Source: Gnetum montanum
Taxonomy: Eukaryota; Streptophyta; Gnetopsida; Gnetales; Gnetaceae
DNA length: 64,000 nt
Direction: 5' to 3'
Assembly: GCA_015680685.1 (NCBI GenBank)
Contig: MNCI01004881.1
Coordinates: 625,677-689,676 of the forward strand
The translations under genes and the position numbers were made by a program. Positions 24,601-35,893 of this stretch are shown piece by piece. Each line of letters starts with the position of its first letter. Position 1 is the first letter of the stretch. The notes under the pieces were generated by a model. It had not been told where the DNA came from. It ran no database searches and was given only the letters and a program-made list of their open reading frames with translations.

Positions 24601-24699
24601 CCTAACATACCCTCACATTCACCTATGGCCAGTGCCTCTAAACCTCCAATCATCTCCACTATTCAACCTTTCGAGCAGCCTTCAAGCCAAACACCCTCC

Positions 24700-25330
24700 A
24701 TGATACAAACCATCATGCTCATACATGCTGTGATAGATTAGATAAAGATAGGTTATCTCCCTCAGAAATTGACTGATCCAGGGAGTCCCCTCATATATCT
24801 TCAAGTGGCAGGAAACAAGCCATGCAAAGCTCTCTTGGATTCGGGGTTAGGTGTCAATTGATTTCACATGATATGTACAAGACTTGGAACTTGCCCTCGA
24901 TGAAGAAAATAAACATTTAGCTTGAGTTGGTGGACCAATCCATAACTGTACCCTTGGGATTAGTAGAAGATATTGTGACCACTTTTTGTGGGTGGTCCTA
25001 TCCTATTGACTTCCTAGTCATCTGGGTTAACAATTGCAAGGGGAATTTCCCAATCATAATGGGCAAAGCCTGGCTCAACATGGTGGATGCACGATTGGGA
25101 CTTTGAGATCTTTCCCTTGAAATTTCAAAAGAAAATCCTTTTGGGAAGATCAAGAAGAAGCACATTCCATGCATCGCGTATAGTGACTCAGGGTGCAACT
25201 ATGTGCAACAACTTTGGTCCACTAAGCAAACATCTATTCGAGCATGTAGTCGGTGTGTCGAAGAATCCCAAGTTCAATGATGCCTGTACACAGCAACCAA
25301 AAATTAAGAAGGAACCCAATGGATGATAGC
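24700..25330 (+). pseudogene. aspartic protease domain of RE-D
   Basis: ALLDSGLGVN with the DSG at 24838-24846. FCGWSYPIDFLVI is near 24985-25025 and FPIIMGKAWLNMVDARLGL near 25045-25105. A deletion of one base after LGVN and a stop break it. It matches RE-C 17074-17465. Confidence 0.78.
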
Positions 25331-25559
25331 TGACTTTGATAACAACACTTTATGCATAGAACCATATGAGGGCCTTGTATGTGCCTATATGAAAAGCATG
25401 GATGAATTGGAAAAGGTCCATCAACAACAATCTGTTGTTGATGAAAACAATGATTGGGAAAAGCTACAGATCCCTAAGATCTTTAGACAAGAGCCCTTGG
25501 AACTAAAAACCTTACCAGCCAATTTGGAATATGCATTCTTGTAGAATAGCAAGCCGGTA

Positions 25560-26570
25560 ATCATCAATGCCACTCTTACTCCTGACAAAAAGAGGAAATT
25601 GCTGAAAATGGTGAACAAATGGATGGCTGCATTTGCATGGTCATATCATAAATTAATGGGAGTTGACCCTAGGATATGCCAACATCATATCTATATTGAC
25701 TCCTCCATGAAGCCACGATGACAACCATAAAGATGGTTGAACCCCAAACTAAAGCAAGTGTCAAGGATGAAATTGAATAATTGTTGAAGGTGAGGTTCAT
25801 CTATTCTATTATAGATAGTGAATGGATCAGCCCACTCATTATTATTCCAAAGAAAGGTGGAAAATGGAGAATCTGTATAGATTTTCGACTACTAAACATG
25901 GTGACCTTCAAGGGTAACTTCCCACTTTCATTTGTGGACCAAGTGTTGGATACTATTGTCAAGCATTGTTACTATAGCTTTTTGGATGGTTATAGTGGCT
26001 ATAACTAAATCCAAATCACACTTGAAGACCAGACTAAAACAACATTTACAAGTCCTTGGGGGACTTTTGCATATAAGAAGATGCCCTTTGGCCTATGCAA
26101 TGTGTCTGCAACCTTCCAACACCTTTTCCTCAGCATCTTTTAGCAACAGATTGGCAATGGAGTAGAAGTCTTCATGGATGACTTCTCTATCTATGAAGCA
26201 ACATTTGAACAAGCCTTGGACCACCTTCAGCAAGTTTTAAAATAATGTGTAGAAAAAAATTTATGGCTCAACTGGCAAAAGAGCCACTTGATGGTCCAAG
26301 AGGGCATTGTTTTGGGGCACCGCATTTCACAAGCAAGGATTGGTGTAGATCTTGAAAAAATCAGGGTCATCCAAGAAATCACCAGTCAACCGAGTACTAT
26401 AAAATATGTTTGGTCATTCCTTGGCCACACTGGTTATTATCAATGCTTCATTGAGAATTTCTTGAAGATTTCCAAGCCATTGGTGGAACTCACAAAGAAA
26501 GATGCTTCATTTGTCTAGACCAGGGAATGTGAATCTGCATTCTAAACACTCAAATAGAAACTCATAGAAA
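25560..26570 (+). pseudogene. pol: reverse transcriptase domain of RE-D
   Basis: Best preserved RT. FIYSIIDSEWISPLIIIPKK (25796-25855) and WRICIDFRLLNMVTFKGNFP (25864-25923) give the finger motifs. SFLDGYSGYN is at 25978-26007 and KMPFGLCN at about 26078-26101. The catalytic VFMDDFSIYEATFEQALDHL runs 26168-26227 with both Asp present. VLGHRISQARIGVDLEKIRV (about 26310-26370) and FLGHTGYYQCFIENFLKISK (about 26416-26475) form the thumb/connection. Open pieces reach 76 codons; stops lie at 26008 and 26246. Confidence 0.9.
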
Positions 26571-26975
26571 CTCCAGTTCTATGGGCACCCGATTGGTTCA
26601 GACCTTTTCATATCATGAAGGATGCATCTAATTATGCATTGGGAGCCATGCTTATATAGTTGGATGACCAGAGACACTCATATTATATCCACTATGCAAG
26701 CCAAAGCACTGTGGGTGCTTAGCTCAACTACACCACCACCAAAAAGGAATTAATGGTGGTGGTGTTCAACTTGGACAAATTCTAACACTATGTGCTCGGG
26801 TACAAGGTGTTTGTACATATTGACCATAGTGCCATTCGGTTCTTGATGAACAAACCAAAAATGAGTTCCCGTATCATATGGTGGCTTGTGATCCTTCAGG
26901 AATTTGACCTTACTATGGTAGATAGGAAGGAAACTAAGAATGTGGTTGCTAACCACTTATCTCGGCTATGATGGG
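26571..26975 (+). pseudogene. pol: RNase H domain of RE-D
   Basis: DASNYALGAML (26620-26653), then LNYTTTKKELMVVVFNLDKF (26724-26783) and VFVHIDHSAIRFLMNKP (26809-26860), followed by ILQEFDLTMVDRK and NVVANHLSRL. Stops sit near 26656, 26720 and 26784. The minus-strand ORF at 26750-26956 is its shadow. Confidence 0.88.
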
Positions 26976-27059
26976 ATAGCACAGAGGAGGAAGAGCAACT
27001 TTTTGATCAATTTCTAGACAAACTCCTCTTTGCTAGAGCAATTGATAAGGAGATGCCCA

Positions 27060-28290
27060 TAGGATCAACTCAGTTCAACGACATCCTCACTTATCTCTCA
27101 ACACAAGAATTACCAAAAGAGTGGGATCATCGAAAGAAATAGTAGTTTCTTCACAAGGCCAAGCACTTCATGGAAATCAATGGATACCTTTATAAGGTGT
27201 GTGCAAATGGCTTGGTTCGATGGTATGTCCCTAATGTGGATACATTACATGTCCTCCAAGATGCTCACGAGGGCCCTTGTGGGGGCCACTATGCTGGACG
27301 ACACACAACCATTAAGATCCTGCTTGTGGGATATTACTAGCCCACACTCTTTAGAGATATGCAATGGTTTGCCCACTCCTGCGAATGACTGCACAAATGG
27401 AGGAACCCCAATAGTGGATCTAGCCACTGGAACCCTTCAATATTTGGGGCATAGACTTCATGGGTTCCATCACACCCATGTCCAACAGGAAGGCATACAT
27501 CATCATTGCTGTAGACTACTATACTAAGTGGGTAGAGGTAGCAGCCATCACTGACTATTCCTCAAACATAGCCACATGGTTTCTCCAACAACAAATCATG
27601 AACAGGTTTGGGGTGCCACGTGCACTCATTTCAAACAATGGAACTCATTTCATGGACACCACTTTTTGTAAACTGATGCAAAACTTGGGGGTCGAACATA
27701 AATTTACAACACCTTATCACCCCCAAGCCAACGAGCAAGCTGAAGTCACAAATAGGGAGATTACAAGGATCCTAACTAGGACCATTAGCAAATATAAGAG
27801 GGATTGGAGTACAAAACTTAACGATGCCCTTTGGGCCTATCACTCCACATGAAAACTTCCTATAGGCTACTCTCCTTACGAGTTAGTGTATAGGAAACTA
27901 CCAAAACTTCTAGTTCAGGCAGAGCTCCAAACACTATCTACCGCTAGTGACTTGGGTCTTGACTTAACACTAATACAATGACAACAACTCATCAACTTGA
28001 ATGTTCTAGATGAGAATTAATTAGTAGCCCTATCATCAAATGAAATCCACAAGGCCTATAATAAAAAACACCATGATCTTAGGATTTGAAAGGTAATGTT
28101 TTGACATGGAGATAAGGTACTCTACTAGAACCCCACACATGTACCGCAATGTACTAAGTTTCAAACACTGTGCAAGGGACCTTATATCGTTTACGAAACT
28201 TTTTCATCTGAGGCCTTGCTTGTACAAAAACTTGAGGATCCCAAAAAAACACAGTTAGTTAACACACAATAATTAAAACCCTTCCACAAA
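27060..28290 (+). pseudogene. pol: integrase domain of RE-D, second catalytic Asp changed to Asn
   Basis: Zinc-binding part LQDAHEGPCGGHYAGRHTTI (27252-27311). Core WGIDFMG with the first catalytic Asp at 27454-27456. The 130-codon open stretch at 27460-27852 includes VDYYTKWVEVAAI and LISNNGTHF. The second Asp is Asn there (AAC at 27634-27636), where RE-C keeps SDNGTHF. HPQANEQAEVTNREI supplies the Glu of DD35E. The C-terminal part (YSPYELVY, 27870-27893; KGPYIVYETF, about 28175) is broken. There is no chromodomain. Confidence 0.88.
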
Positions 28291-28300
28291 CTCCAACAAA

Positions 28301-29880
28301 CCAGTGCCACTACCCTCTCATCACATAGCCAACCTCATTCCATTTTTCGAATCTCCTCCTCTCAACTTAGTCATGGGGAAGATCACCTTCCATGCTAATC
28401 AATTCTACTGTCCCCTTAGTTGTTTTTTCAAGTTTTTGTTTTACAACATTGTTCATACATTTTTCATTGTTGCTTACTTTTTCTTTCTTTCTTTACTTAT
28501 CTATTTATTTGTTTGTTTATTTTTATAAATATGTTTGTTTTATACTTTTCATTAATACGCCACCTTATTGTCACAGGATGTACTGGTGCAGTTGTTTCTC
28601 TTTGTGATGGGTTGCATGATATGGTCCACCTAATATATCTAGCTCTCGCCTTTGCATTGTTGTTTTGGGCAGTCACATTAAACTCTCATTTCATGTGACA
28701 GGTAGTGAGTCCATGCGATCTTCACATCCACCCACTCCATGGTTTTCCTTCTTTTGGAAACATGCAATCCCTTTCAATTAAATACAACTTTAATTAAATC
28801 ATGACTTGCATATTTTTCAAACTTCAGAAGGATCCAATGGTTTGAACAAGGTGTGACTTCAAGGGGAATGCAACATTCTTCGTACTTTTCTATTCCCCTG
28901 TATGCGAGTATGTGTCCTCATGAACTTCTTATCACTCCATATCCTCTCCTAACCGAAAGTCACTTGGCAATTTGGCCTTGCATGGTGTAGTCCTCATCAT
29001 TAAAAAAATAGAGGATTCAAAGCACACCCCTTGGCCAAATGCATGTGAAAATGCATGGGTCTTTGCATGGTGTGGTTCCCAGAAAAAAAATAAACACATG
29101 AGAATTCAAAGCACACCCCTTAGACCACCTCTAATAGGCTACACATACTTGTTATGGGACTTGCTTTGTATCCTCTAACTTAGCCCTTTTTTCAATTCCT
29201 CTCACTTGCTCATGTTGGAGTGGTGGTTGTTTGTGGGAGCATTCTTATGCCCAAGGGAATGAACTAGTCTTCGAATGTTGCTGCGATGTCACTGCACATG
29301 GTTGGTTTTGGGTCTACACTAAGGCTGAATCCTACCGGGTCACTTAATTACACACTTCAAAAGGGATTTCATGTGACCAACCTTAGGAATTCCATCTCAT
29401 TCCCTCCTCTCTTCATAATTTTCTTCCAATTATTCACCTCATTGCCAGTTCTATGTCTTGAGTGTCTATCGTGTTCTGCTGGAACTTCTAATTCTTTGGC
29501 TGGTTCTTATGGTTTTTGGGTAGTAACTCACAGTCACCATTAATTAATGATGGGGCCCACCGACTCCTATGTTGATGATATGCAAGGGCTACTGAGGCTA
29601 CTACTTGCTATGGGGAGGACCTACTTGCATATCCTTTGGTTCCACTTGTTAATTTCCTATTTCCTTGATATGGTTGGTTGATCGTTTCTATGCTAACCAT
29701 CACATAGTCCCTCATCTACAAAGTTCCAGACTATGATATTCTCCTCATTCCGACTCTTCTTCTAATTACAATCTTCCTTCCTCTTTCACTTATGTTGTTC
29801 TATGGTCTCTGAAACCTTGAATCACCCCAATGTTGTGCTCCAATACATAGCTTTGTACTTTTTCTTCACCAGTCAACGCA
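28301..29880 (+). other. post-pol noncoding region of RE-D
   Basis: No gene. It opens with the purine motif ACTTAGTCATGGGGAAGATC at 28365-28384, then a T-rich tract to about 28545. From 28690 it matches RE-B's interrupted 3' region. A direct duplication of about 85 bp is seen at 28978-29125, with two copies of an AGCACACCCCTT-containing unit. RE-B has the same doubling at 34584-34735. The short ORFs here are chance. Confidence 0.65.
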
Positions 29881-30130
29881 GGTCAACAATCACAGCACAA
29901 CTGCATCAACTAGGCCCTATATACGCATCCCTCTGCATTTATGTGGCCCCGTCGATGCATGACAAAAATGCTATATATACCCACATTGCACTTTTGAATT
30001 TTGTCCATTTTTGCCAATAGCTAGGGGAGTTTTTCCATTTTTCTACATCAAGTCTTCTTTCCATGCACCTACTTTCCCTACCGCATGTCCTCATCTACCC
30101 ATCCTTTCCATTTTTTGCAACCAAAGGTAT
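29881..30130 (+). promoter_or_regulatory. internal promoter-like block and leader of RE-D ORF3
   Basis: Resembles the U3 of RE-D itself: CAACTGCATCAACTAGGCCC and GTGGCCCCGTCGATGCAT, followed by a TATA-type CTATATATAC at 29971-29980. A leader resembles the LTR R region (GGGAGTTTTTCC). A possible splice donor, AAAG/GTATGC, is at about 30126. The same kind of block precedes ORF3 in RE-A and RE-E. Promoter function is inferred, not shown. Confidence 0.55.
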
Positions 30131-30398
30131 GCTCTTCATCATGGGGGGTGAGGTCTATAATTATTGTAATTATCAAAAGACTCAACACCTCTTAGGGGAC
30201 AGATAAGAAAAAACAAAAAAAATACTATAAATTATAACTCATGTCTTATTATTTTTTCTAACCCCTCAACTATACTCTGAGGAACCTAATAGGATGCACA
30301 TGTCATTGTCATAGCTTGGTCAAAATGAGAAGGTGTATGATTACCATTTTTAGCAACTTATACACACATTTTAATTAATAGTTATGCTATGACTGCAA

Positions 30399-33250
30399 AT
30401 GGCACCTAAACTGAGGCATCCAAGGGGAGAAGGACCATCCCAACCGAGGGACAAGTGACCAAGAATGGTAAGAGCACGAGGTGCACAATCTCAAGAGCAT
30501 GTGGAGGGCCCACACGCAACTAGCCCCCTCCATGAAGAACCTGATGTGGAATTTTTTCATCAGATTCCCAAAGTGGATGTCCCTGGCAAAAAATAGCAAA
30601 GGGATGAGACTCCTGTGGTAGTGCCATGGCTTGAGGTCACCCTGACCCAAGCCTGTATTAATGATGTTAAGCCAAGGGAGCTAGAAAAAATGATCTTTTA
30701 GGAGTTGAACTTCAGACCATTTCTAGAGAATGCACTAGAGGAAGTTAAAACCTAATTACAAAATTCTCCTATGTGACTAATCATCACCTCTAGTGGTGAA
30801 TGGTACCTAGGAAAAACTTACCTCTTCTAGATGAATCGGCAACCAGGGTCTAGAGTAAGAATCAAAGACATTCATGTCTCTTACTTTTCCAAAGCAATTG
30901 CACAAGCTCTAGGGTTGCTAGAGATTGGAGCTGATGTGGCAGAGATTTCTAAACAAGAAGATGTCAAGGTAAAAGGGGAGTGGATCAGGTGATGCTATGA
31001 GGTAGAACCCAAGGAGTTTCGCACACTAACCACCGTAGAGAGGGTTTTTTCAAAAATCACATCTTACCACTTGAATCCAATGGTAAGACCCAACAGGATC
31101 ATAGACTTCTCTGCTTGTGCATGTGCTACTCTCTAAGTGGAAATTTCCCCATCAACCTTCCACAGTTACTTTTCCTAGAGATTGTAAAGAGATTTGCTGA
31201 GAATGAACATGGAAGGTGAGCTCTACCCTTTCCCTGCCTAATCAAAAAATTGTGTAAATGGGCAAGGATAGCACAATATGCCAATGACACACTTCATCAC
31301 ACCCCAATTACCTCATGGAGAGAGATGATGAAGGACAAGACTCCAGCCATAAAAAAACTCAAGGAAGAGCAGCAACCACCTCCACTACCTACACAAGCAA
31401 CAAAGTCGGGCTCGTAGACAATCACAGAACACATACACGAGATTTTCCCATCGCTCTTGAGCCAACAAGAACGATCAGTAGGAACTGGTGGAAGAGAAGA
31501 CCCTTTAGTCTATCACCCTACGATGAGCCATCTTGAGTAAGTGGCTCGATTAGTGAGTCTGCTAGAGAGAGCAGAGTCGATGTTTTCTATCACCTGAGCA
31601 TAAGTGCCTACTAGAAATGATCCTAGTGTTTGAGAAGTAACAATATCCACCCAACAGTTATTTCCTGAAATTTTAGAAAATTTCGATACTTTTTCGATGT
31701 GGTTGGAGGATGGTGAGGGGGCGACTATCTTGGTAGTGCAACACTAGGGACAAGAAGTTGCAATTGAAGTGGTTGTTGACACAATCGCTATGGCACTTAA
31801 TGCACCTACAGCATCTATACTAGATGTACATGGACTTGAAGATGTACAAATGTCTATAGAAACTTCATGTAGCAAGATCAATGTAGCCCAACATGAAGAG
31901 TTGTTGGACTAATTGGTGGGAATCGGGCAACTGCTTCCAAATGTCTTTGATATTCTAGACAATATTACTATGACCCAGTCAGAGCTGCTTTCAGCAAGGG
32001 GTAAGTGCCTCATCTTGGAGGGGAAACTTGAAGCGGCATAAGCAGATCATCAATGCTTGGCTATGGAAGTTGCCCATTTAAGTGTCCAACTTGCTGATCC
32101 AGCTCTCCTCAACCATGAACTCACCAGGGATGAAGCTTTTCCATAGCTTCAAACCAAACTTCAAAAAGTTGAGGGTGAGTGAGAGTCGGTAATCTTTGAC
32201 AAGTCCTTAATAGACATTCATGCTTACCATCTAAATAAGGACTTGGCAGAGGTTCACTAGGAGAATGTCAGGCTGACCGCAGAAGTTCATTGCTTGCACA
32301 ACGTTGGTGTGGAGAATCAACACATGAAAAAATTCATCCATCAACAGTAGAAGAAGCTAGCTAGGGTAAACAATGATGTGAGGAGATTGGTAGTTAAAAA
32401 TCGTGATCTGTCTATGAAGGAAGTTTGAGCCTTGCGACAAAAATCAACAATTAAAATCGCCACTTGGAAAAATGAGGCCCTTAAGTTTGAACGAGCTAAA
32501 AATCACTGTAAGGACCAAGTGGGATTGCAAAAGGAAGTCAACAAAAAAGAGATTCAAGTTACAAAGGCTAAAATGAACTAGGCACTCCAACAGCTCAAGG
32601 AAGGAGGTGAGGTGTAGTAGCCCATCTTTGACGGATTGAACGCCTACAACCAGGCTAAGATCCATCTCAAGGAGCTACAGATTGAAGAGATGATGGAGTA
32701 CATGGAGTTAGCCAATCTTTGTTATGCAAACCTGGTAATGCTAATAGTTAGAAGGCCATGGTCAGACTTGGAGAAACAAGTGGCCACCTCATATTCTTTA
32801 TATGAGGTCGAGTTCCAAGTGCATAAAGAGACAAAGTAAAAGCTAGAAATAGCCAATGCGAAACTCGAAGTTCTTCACACTCGTTTTGAAGGACAACGTA
32901 TAGTTGCTAACAACTTGGCCTGACAAATGAATGACTACCAATAGTTGTAGACATCCATCAGAGCATTCGACATCAAATGAAAGTAATTTGCTGCTTGGTT
33001 CATCAATTTGAACGAACTTTTCCTACACTTCCATGTCCTTGGGATGTTCCTATTCTGGCACACATTGGTGAAGCTGCATGGATAATGAACGATCCTAGAG
33101 GAAAAGAAGATAAAATGAGGGCATTGTTGGAGATTTTTCGATAACCTCCAAAATTTGTAGCTGCTCTAGGGCAACCATCATCAACACCATAATAGCCACA
33201 TGCACCAAAAGCTGGTGAAGGCCCGCCAGAACCATCGTCGCTAAGGATGG
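30399..33250 (+). pseudogene. ORF3 pseudogene of RE-D ('putative plant transposon protein'-like, coiled-coil tail)
   Basis: ATG at 30399 follows TGACTGCAA, a damaged acceptor-like CAG. N-terminus MAPKLRHPRG is basic and matches MAPKR in RE-A. ELNFRPFLE ... SSGEWYLGKTYLF is at about 30690-30830. Then a region with YHLNP, and FPCLIKKLCKWARIAQYAND at about 31229-31290. This order and the FPCLI block recall the 'putative plant transposon protein' domain found downstream of pol in Athila-type elements. From 31900 to 32930 is a long heptad-rich, Lys/Glu/Gln-rich coiled coil that includes ELANLCYANLVMLIV. No signal peptide or membrane segment is seen. Many stops break it. The function is unknown; an envelope-like role is only a guess. 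Confidence 0.7.
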
Positions 33251-33458
33251 TCTAACCTTCTCCAGAAACTTTAGCATTTTTTGGTAGGGTGTTCAATTTT
33301 TTCTCTAAACATCAAAATTTTATAATTTATCTTTTTCTGTACACCCATGCACTTGGTATGTTAATAGAGTCAGTGTGTGTAAATATGTTTTGTCGTATAT
33401 TCAGTTAATAACTTCATACCTTCAACATTGTAATAAACTCGAGGACACGTTTTCACTC

Positions 33459-33472
33459 AGTCATGGGGGTAT
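33459..33472 (+). other. polypurine tract of RE-D
   Basis: AGTCATGGGGGTA directly before the 3' LTR. It is preceded by CTCGAGGACACGTTTTCACT, the conserved pre-PPT segment of this family. Confidence 0.85.
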
Positions 33473-34365
33473 GATGAAGTGTTTAGTTGATACATTGACT
33501 GGGCCATGTTAATGGAGCCTTGTTAACATGGCCGTGTTGATGTGACCCCATTGATGTATCCACCCATGCATTAACGTGACCCCATTAATGCAGAGTTTGT
33601 CTCTTGCTATAAATATGCATGCACCCATAGCATTTATGACATATTTTTGAGTAGTTGTAGCCAAACACTTGTAGTTTGTTCCCGTAAGAGTTAGAATATT
33701 TTCCAGGTGCCCACAGTAGGTGTGAGAAAGGTGTATAGCTCTTTATTCAAGCTCTAATGTACCTGAGCCCATTGGCATGATCAGCAATAAAGACAAGCTT
33801 TTTGAGCATTCCTTGTAGCATTTGGATTTAATCACTTAGGAATTTTAATAGTTTAACATTTCAATGCTTTAATAATTTAAGAAGCTTTTTTTATTATCAT
33901 TTTATGATTATTTTCCTTTCATATTTTATGAGAACCATAGGCATGACTATCTCAAACATCAATGAAACACTTGGTAACCTAGTGATGCTTAACATCTGGT
34001 AACCCAGTAATGGATAGGGTATGCTCATGATGCGCACAAAAAATGGGATCGGTTGCTTATGCTAGGGAGAGTTAAGTAATATGATAGAATAATTATAGAT
34101 TACACAACTTTTCATTCCTTACAATTAAAGAATTAGAATTTAAAAGATAAAAAGAAAATCAATAAAAATCATTTGCCTCAATCTCACTTAACCATCGCTT
34201 TAGAACATCACAAGTGAGGTTGGAAAGACAAAAACCATTCTAACTAAGGCTTGCTGGCTAGAGTTTGATGTATGCAAGTGCTTACAATCTGTGGAATTTG
34301 ATTGAGTCACACATGAATACCCATGATTCGTATGGTTGGGCATAGGGCTACCTTGCCGATCATCA
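33473..34365 (+). repeat. 3' LTR of RE-D
   Basis: 893 bases, TGATGAAGTG to GATCATCA, one base shorter than the 5' LTR. Differences are mostly transitions; for example GGCCGCGTTAACAG in the 5' copy reads GGCCATGTTAATGG here, a CpG loss. Confidence 0.93.
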
Positions 34366-35880
34366 CTTATTTTGGAAGCATGTAGTCTCTTCTTCATTAA
34401 TACAACTTTCATAAATTGGTGACTTCTGTAGTTTTTGGAATCAAGAAGGAATCAAAGGTTTGGATAAGGTGTGGCTTCAAAGAGATGTGGTATTCTTTGT
34501 GCTTTTCTATTTTCCTATGCGCAGGGATGTTCTAATAAGCTCCTCACCGTTCTGCTTCATTTCACAATAGGAAGTCCAATAAGTCCTTGCATGGTGTGGT
34601 CCTCATCACAAAAGAAAAGAGATGAGGATTAAAAGCACACCCCTTGGACAAAATAAATGTGAAAAATGCATGGGTCTTTGCAAGGTGTGGTTCCCATTCA
34701 AAAAAAACATGGGAATTCAAAGCACACCCCTTAGACCAAATAAAAGAGCTACAAGCACTAGTTATGAGACTTGTCTTGTCTCCTCTAACTAAGGCCCTTT
34801 CTCACTTCCTACTTTCACTCCAATTTGAAATGGTGGTTATTTTGTTGAAGCATTCTTGTATCTCAGGGGATGGACTAGTCTTAGAGTGTTGATGCAAAGT
34901 CACTGAAAGTGGTTGGTTTTGATCTGGACTAAGAAAGGATCCTACCAAGTTAATTAATCACAAACTCGACAAGGACTGTATGTGACCATAATTAGGAACT
35001 CCATTTCACTCTATTTGTCATCCATCTATGCTTTTCATACCTCACCTTACTACTGGTTTCATATTTTGATTCAATGTTCTAGTTTGATGTGTCGAGATTC
35101 TCATTTAGTTACTTTTGGGTTTTTTGTACTTTAATCATCTATGTTGCCCATGAACTCCTTGGTTTGAAGTTATGCAAGGGCATAAAAGGCCTGTTCCTAC
35201 TTTGGGGAGGACCCACTTGCATATCTTTTTGTTTGGTTAAGTTAAGTTCTTTACCCTTAGACATTGTTACAATCAAATTCTTTTTATTTACCCCATCCAT
35301 GTCATCCAATTGTACGTACCTTCAAACCTGTTTATGATGAACTTTTTCTTATTGTTGTGAATACCTTCTTTCCAGTATTCCTTTTGTTAAGCTTTTTCTA
35401 AATTGTATGAATCGCTTCTCTTACTTAACCCATTTGTTAGTCTTTCCACTAACAATATCAAGTAATCTATCTATCACAATCATAACTTGGTTAGATAAAA
35501 TCCTTGACAAGACAAGGTATTCAACCATTATTTATTATGCTATATATACTAATCCTTGGTTTTGTTGTGATAGCAGTGGGAAGTGTGAATTGGAAGCAGG
35601 ACTATCATCACCAAGGAAGATGTAACCATATCACTCGTAGGAGATTGTTCATGATTGTTGGATCTCTTCTACCTCTCCCTCATTCTTTTATTACCAAGAG
35701 GGGTTGGATGTCCTTTGGATCCGTTGGTGATCTATTGTAATATTATATGCTCAAGCACTTTTGTATTTGTCTATTTTCTCTATGTCATTCTCCATGTCAA
35801 TCAAATAAGTCTACACCCCCTATTATATTTTGTAAAGGACTTGTCCCTCTTCTTCTGTACTTGAGGATAAGTTTTCATTC
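34366..35880 (+). other. post-pol noncoding region of RE-B, after RE-D
   Basis: Resumes after RE-D's right TSD copy (CTTAT). It aligns with RE-D 28752-29700, then passes straight to the pre-PPT segment (CTTGAGGATAAG, 35861-35872) with no internal promoter or ORF3. A tandem-duplicated unit of about 85 bp lies at 34584-34735. No gene is supported; the 60-80 codon ORFs lack similarity to anything else in the window. Confidence 0.65.
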
Positions 35881-35893
35881 AGTACTGGGGGTA
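35880..35893 (+). other. polypurine tract of RE-B
   Basis: CAGTACTGGGGGTA next to the 3' LTR. Confidence 0.83.

Larger units (their letters stand above)
21152..34365 (+). mobile_element. RE-D: the longest element, with gag, pol and ORF3, inserted in RE-B
   Basis: 13.2 kb between LTRs of 894 and 893 bases. The TSD is CTTGT (21147-21151) and CTTAT (34366-34370), with one transition between copies. Order: LTR, PBS, gag, protease, RT, RNase H, integrase, T-rich noncoding, internal promoter-like block, leader, ORF3, PPT, LTR. It is the only copy with both pol and ORF3 and so shows the full layout of the family. RT and RNase H active residues are kept, but stops are frequent and one integrase Asp is lost. 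Confidence 0.93.

Noticed and set aside
30399-33250. Calling ORF3 a retroviral envelope gene
   Set aside because: I see no signal peptide, membrane segment or furin-type site in any copy. Position alone does not justify the name.
33095-33277. Minus-strand 60-codon ORF after RE-D ORF3
   Set aside because: It is the complement of the ORF3 tail, with no conservation in RE-A or RE-E.
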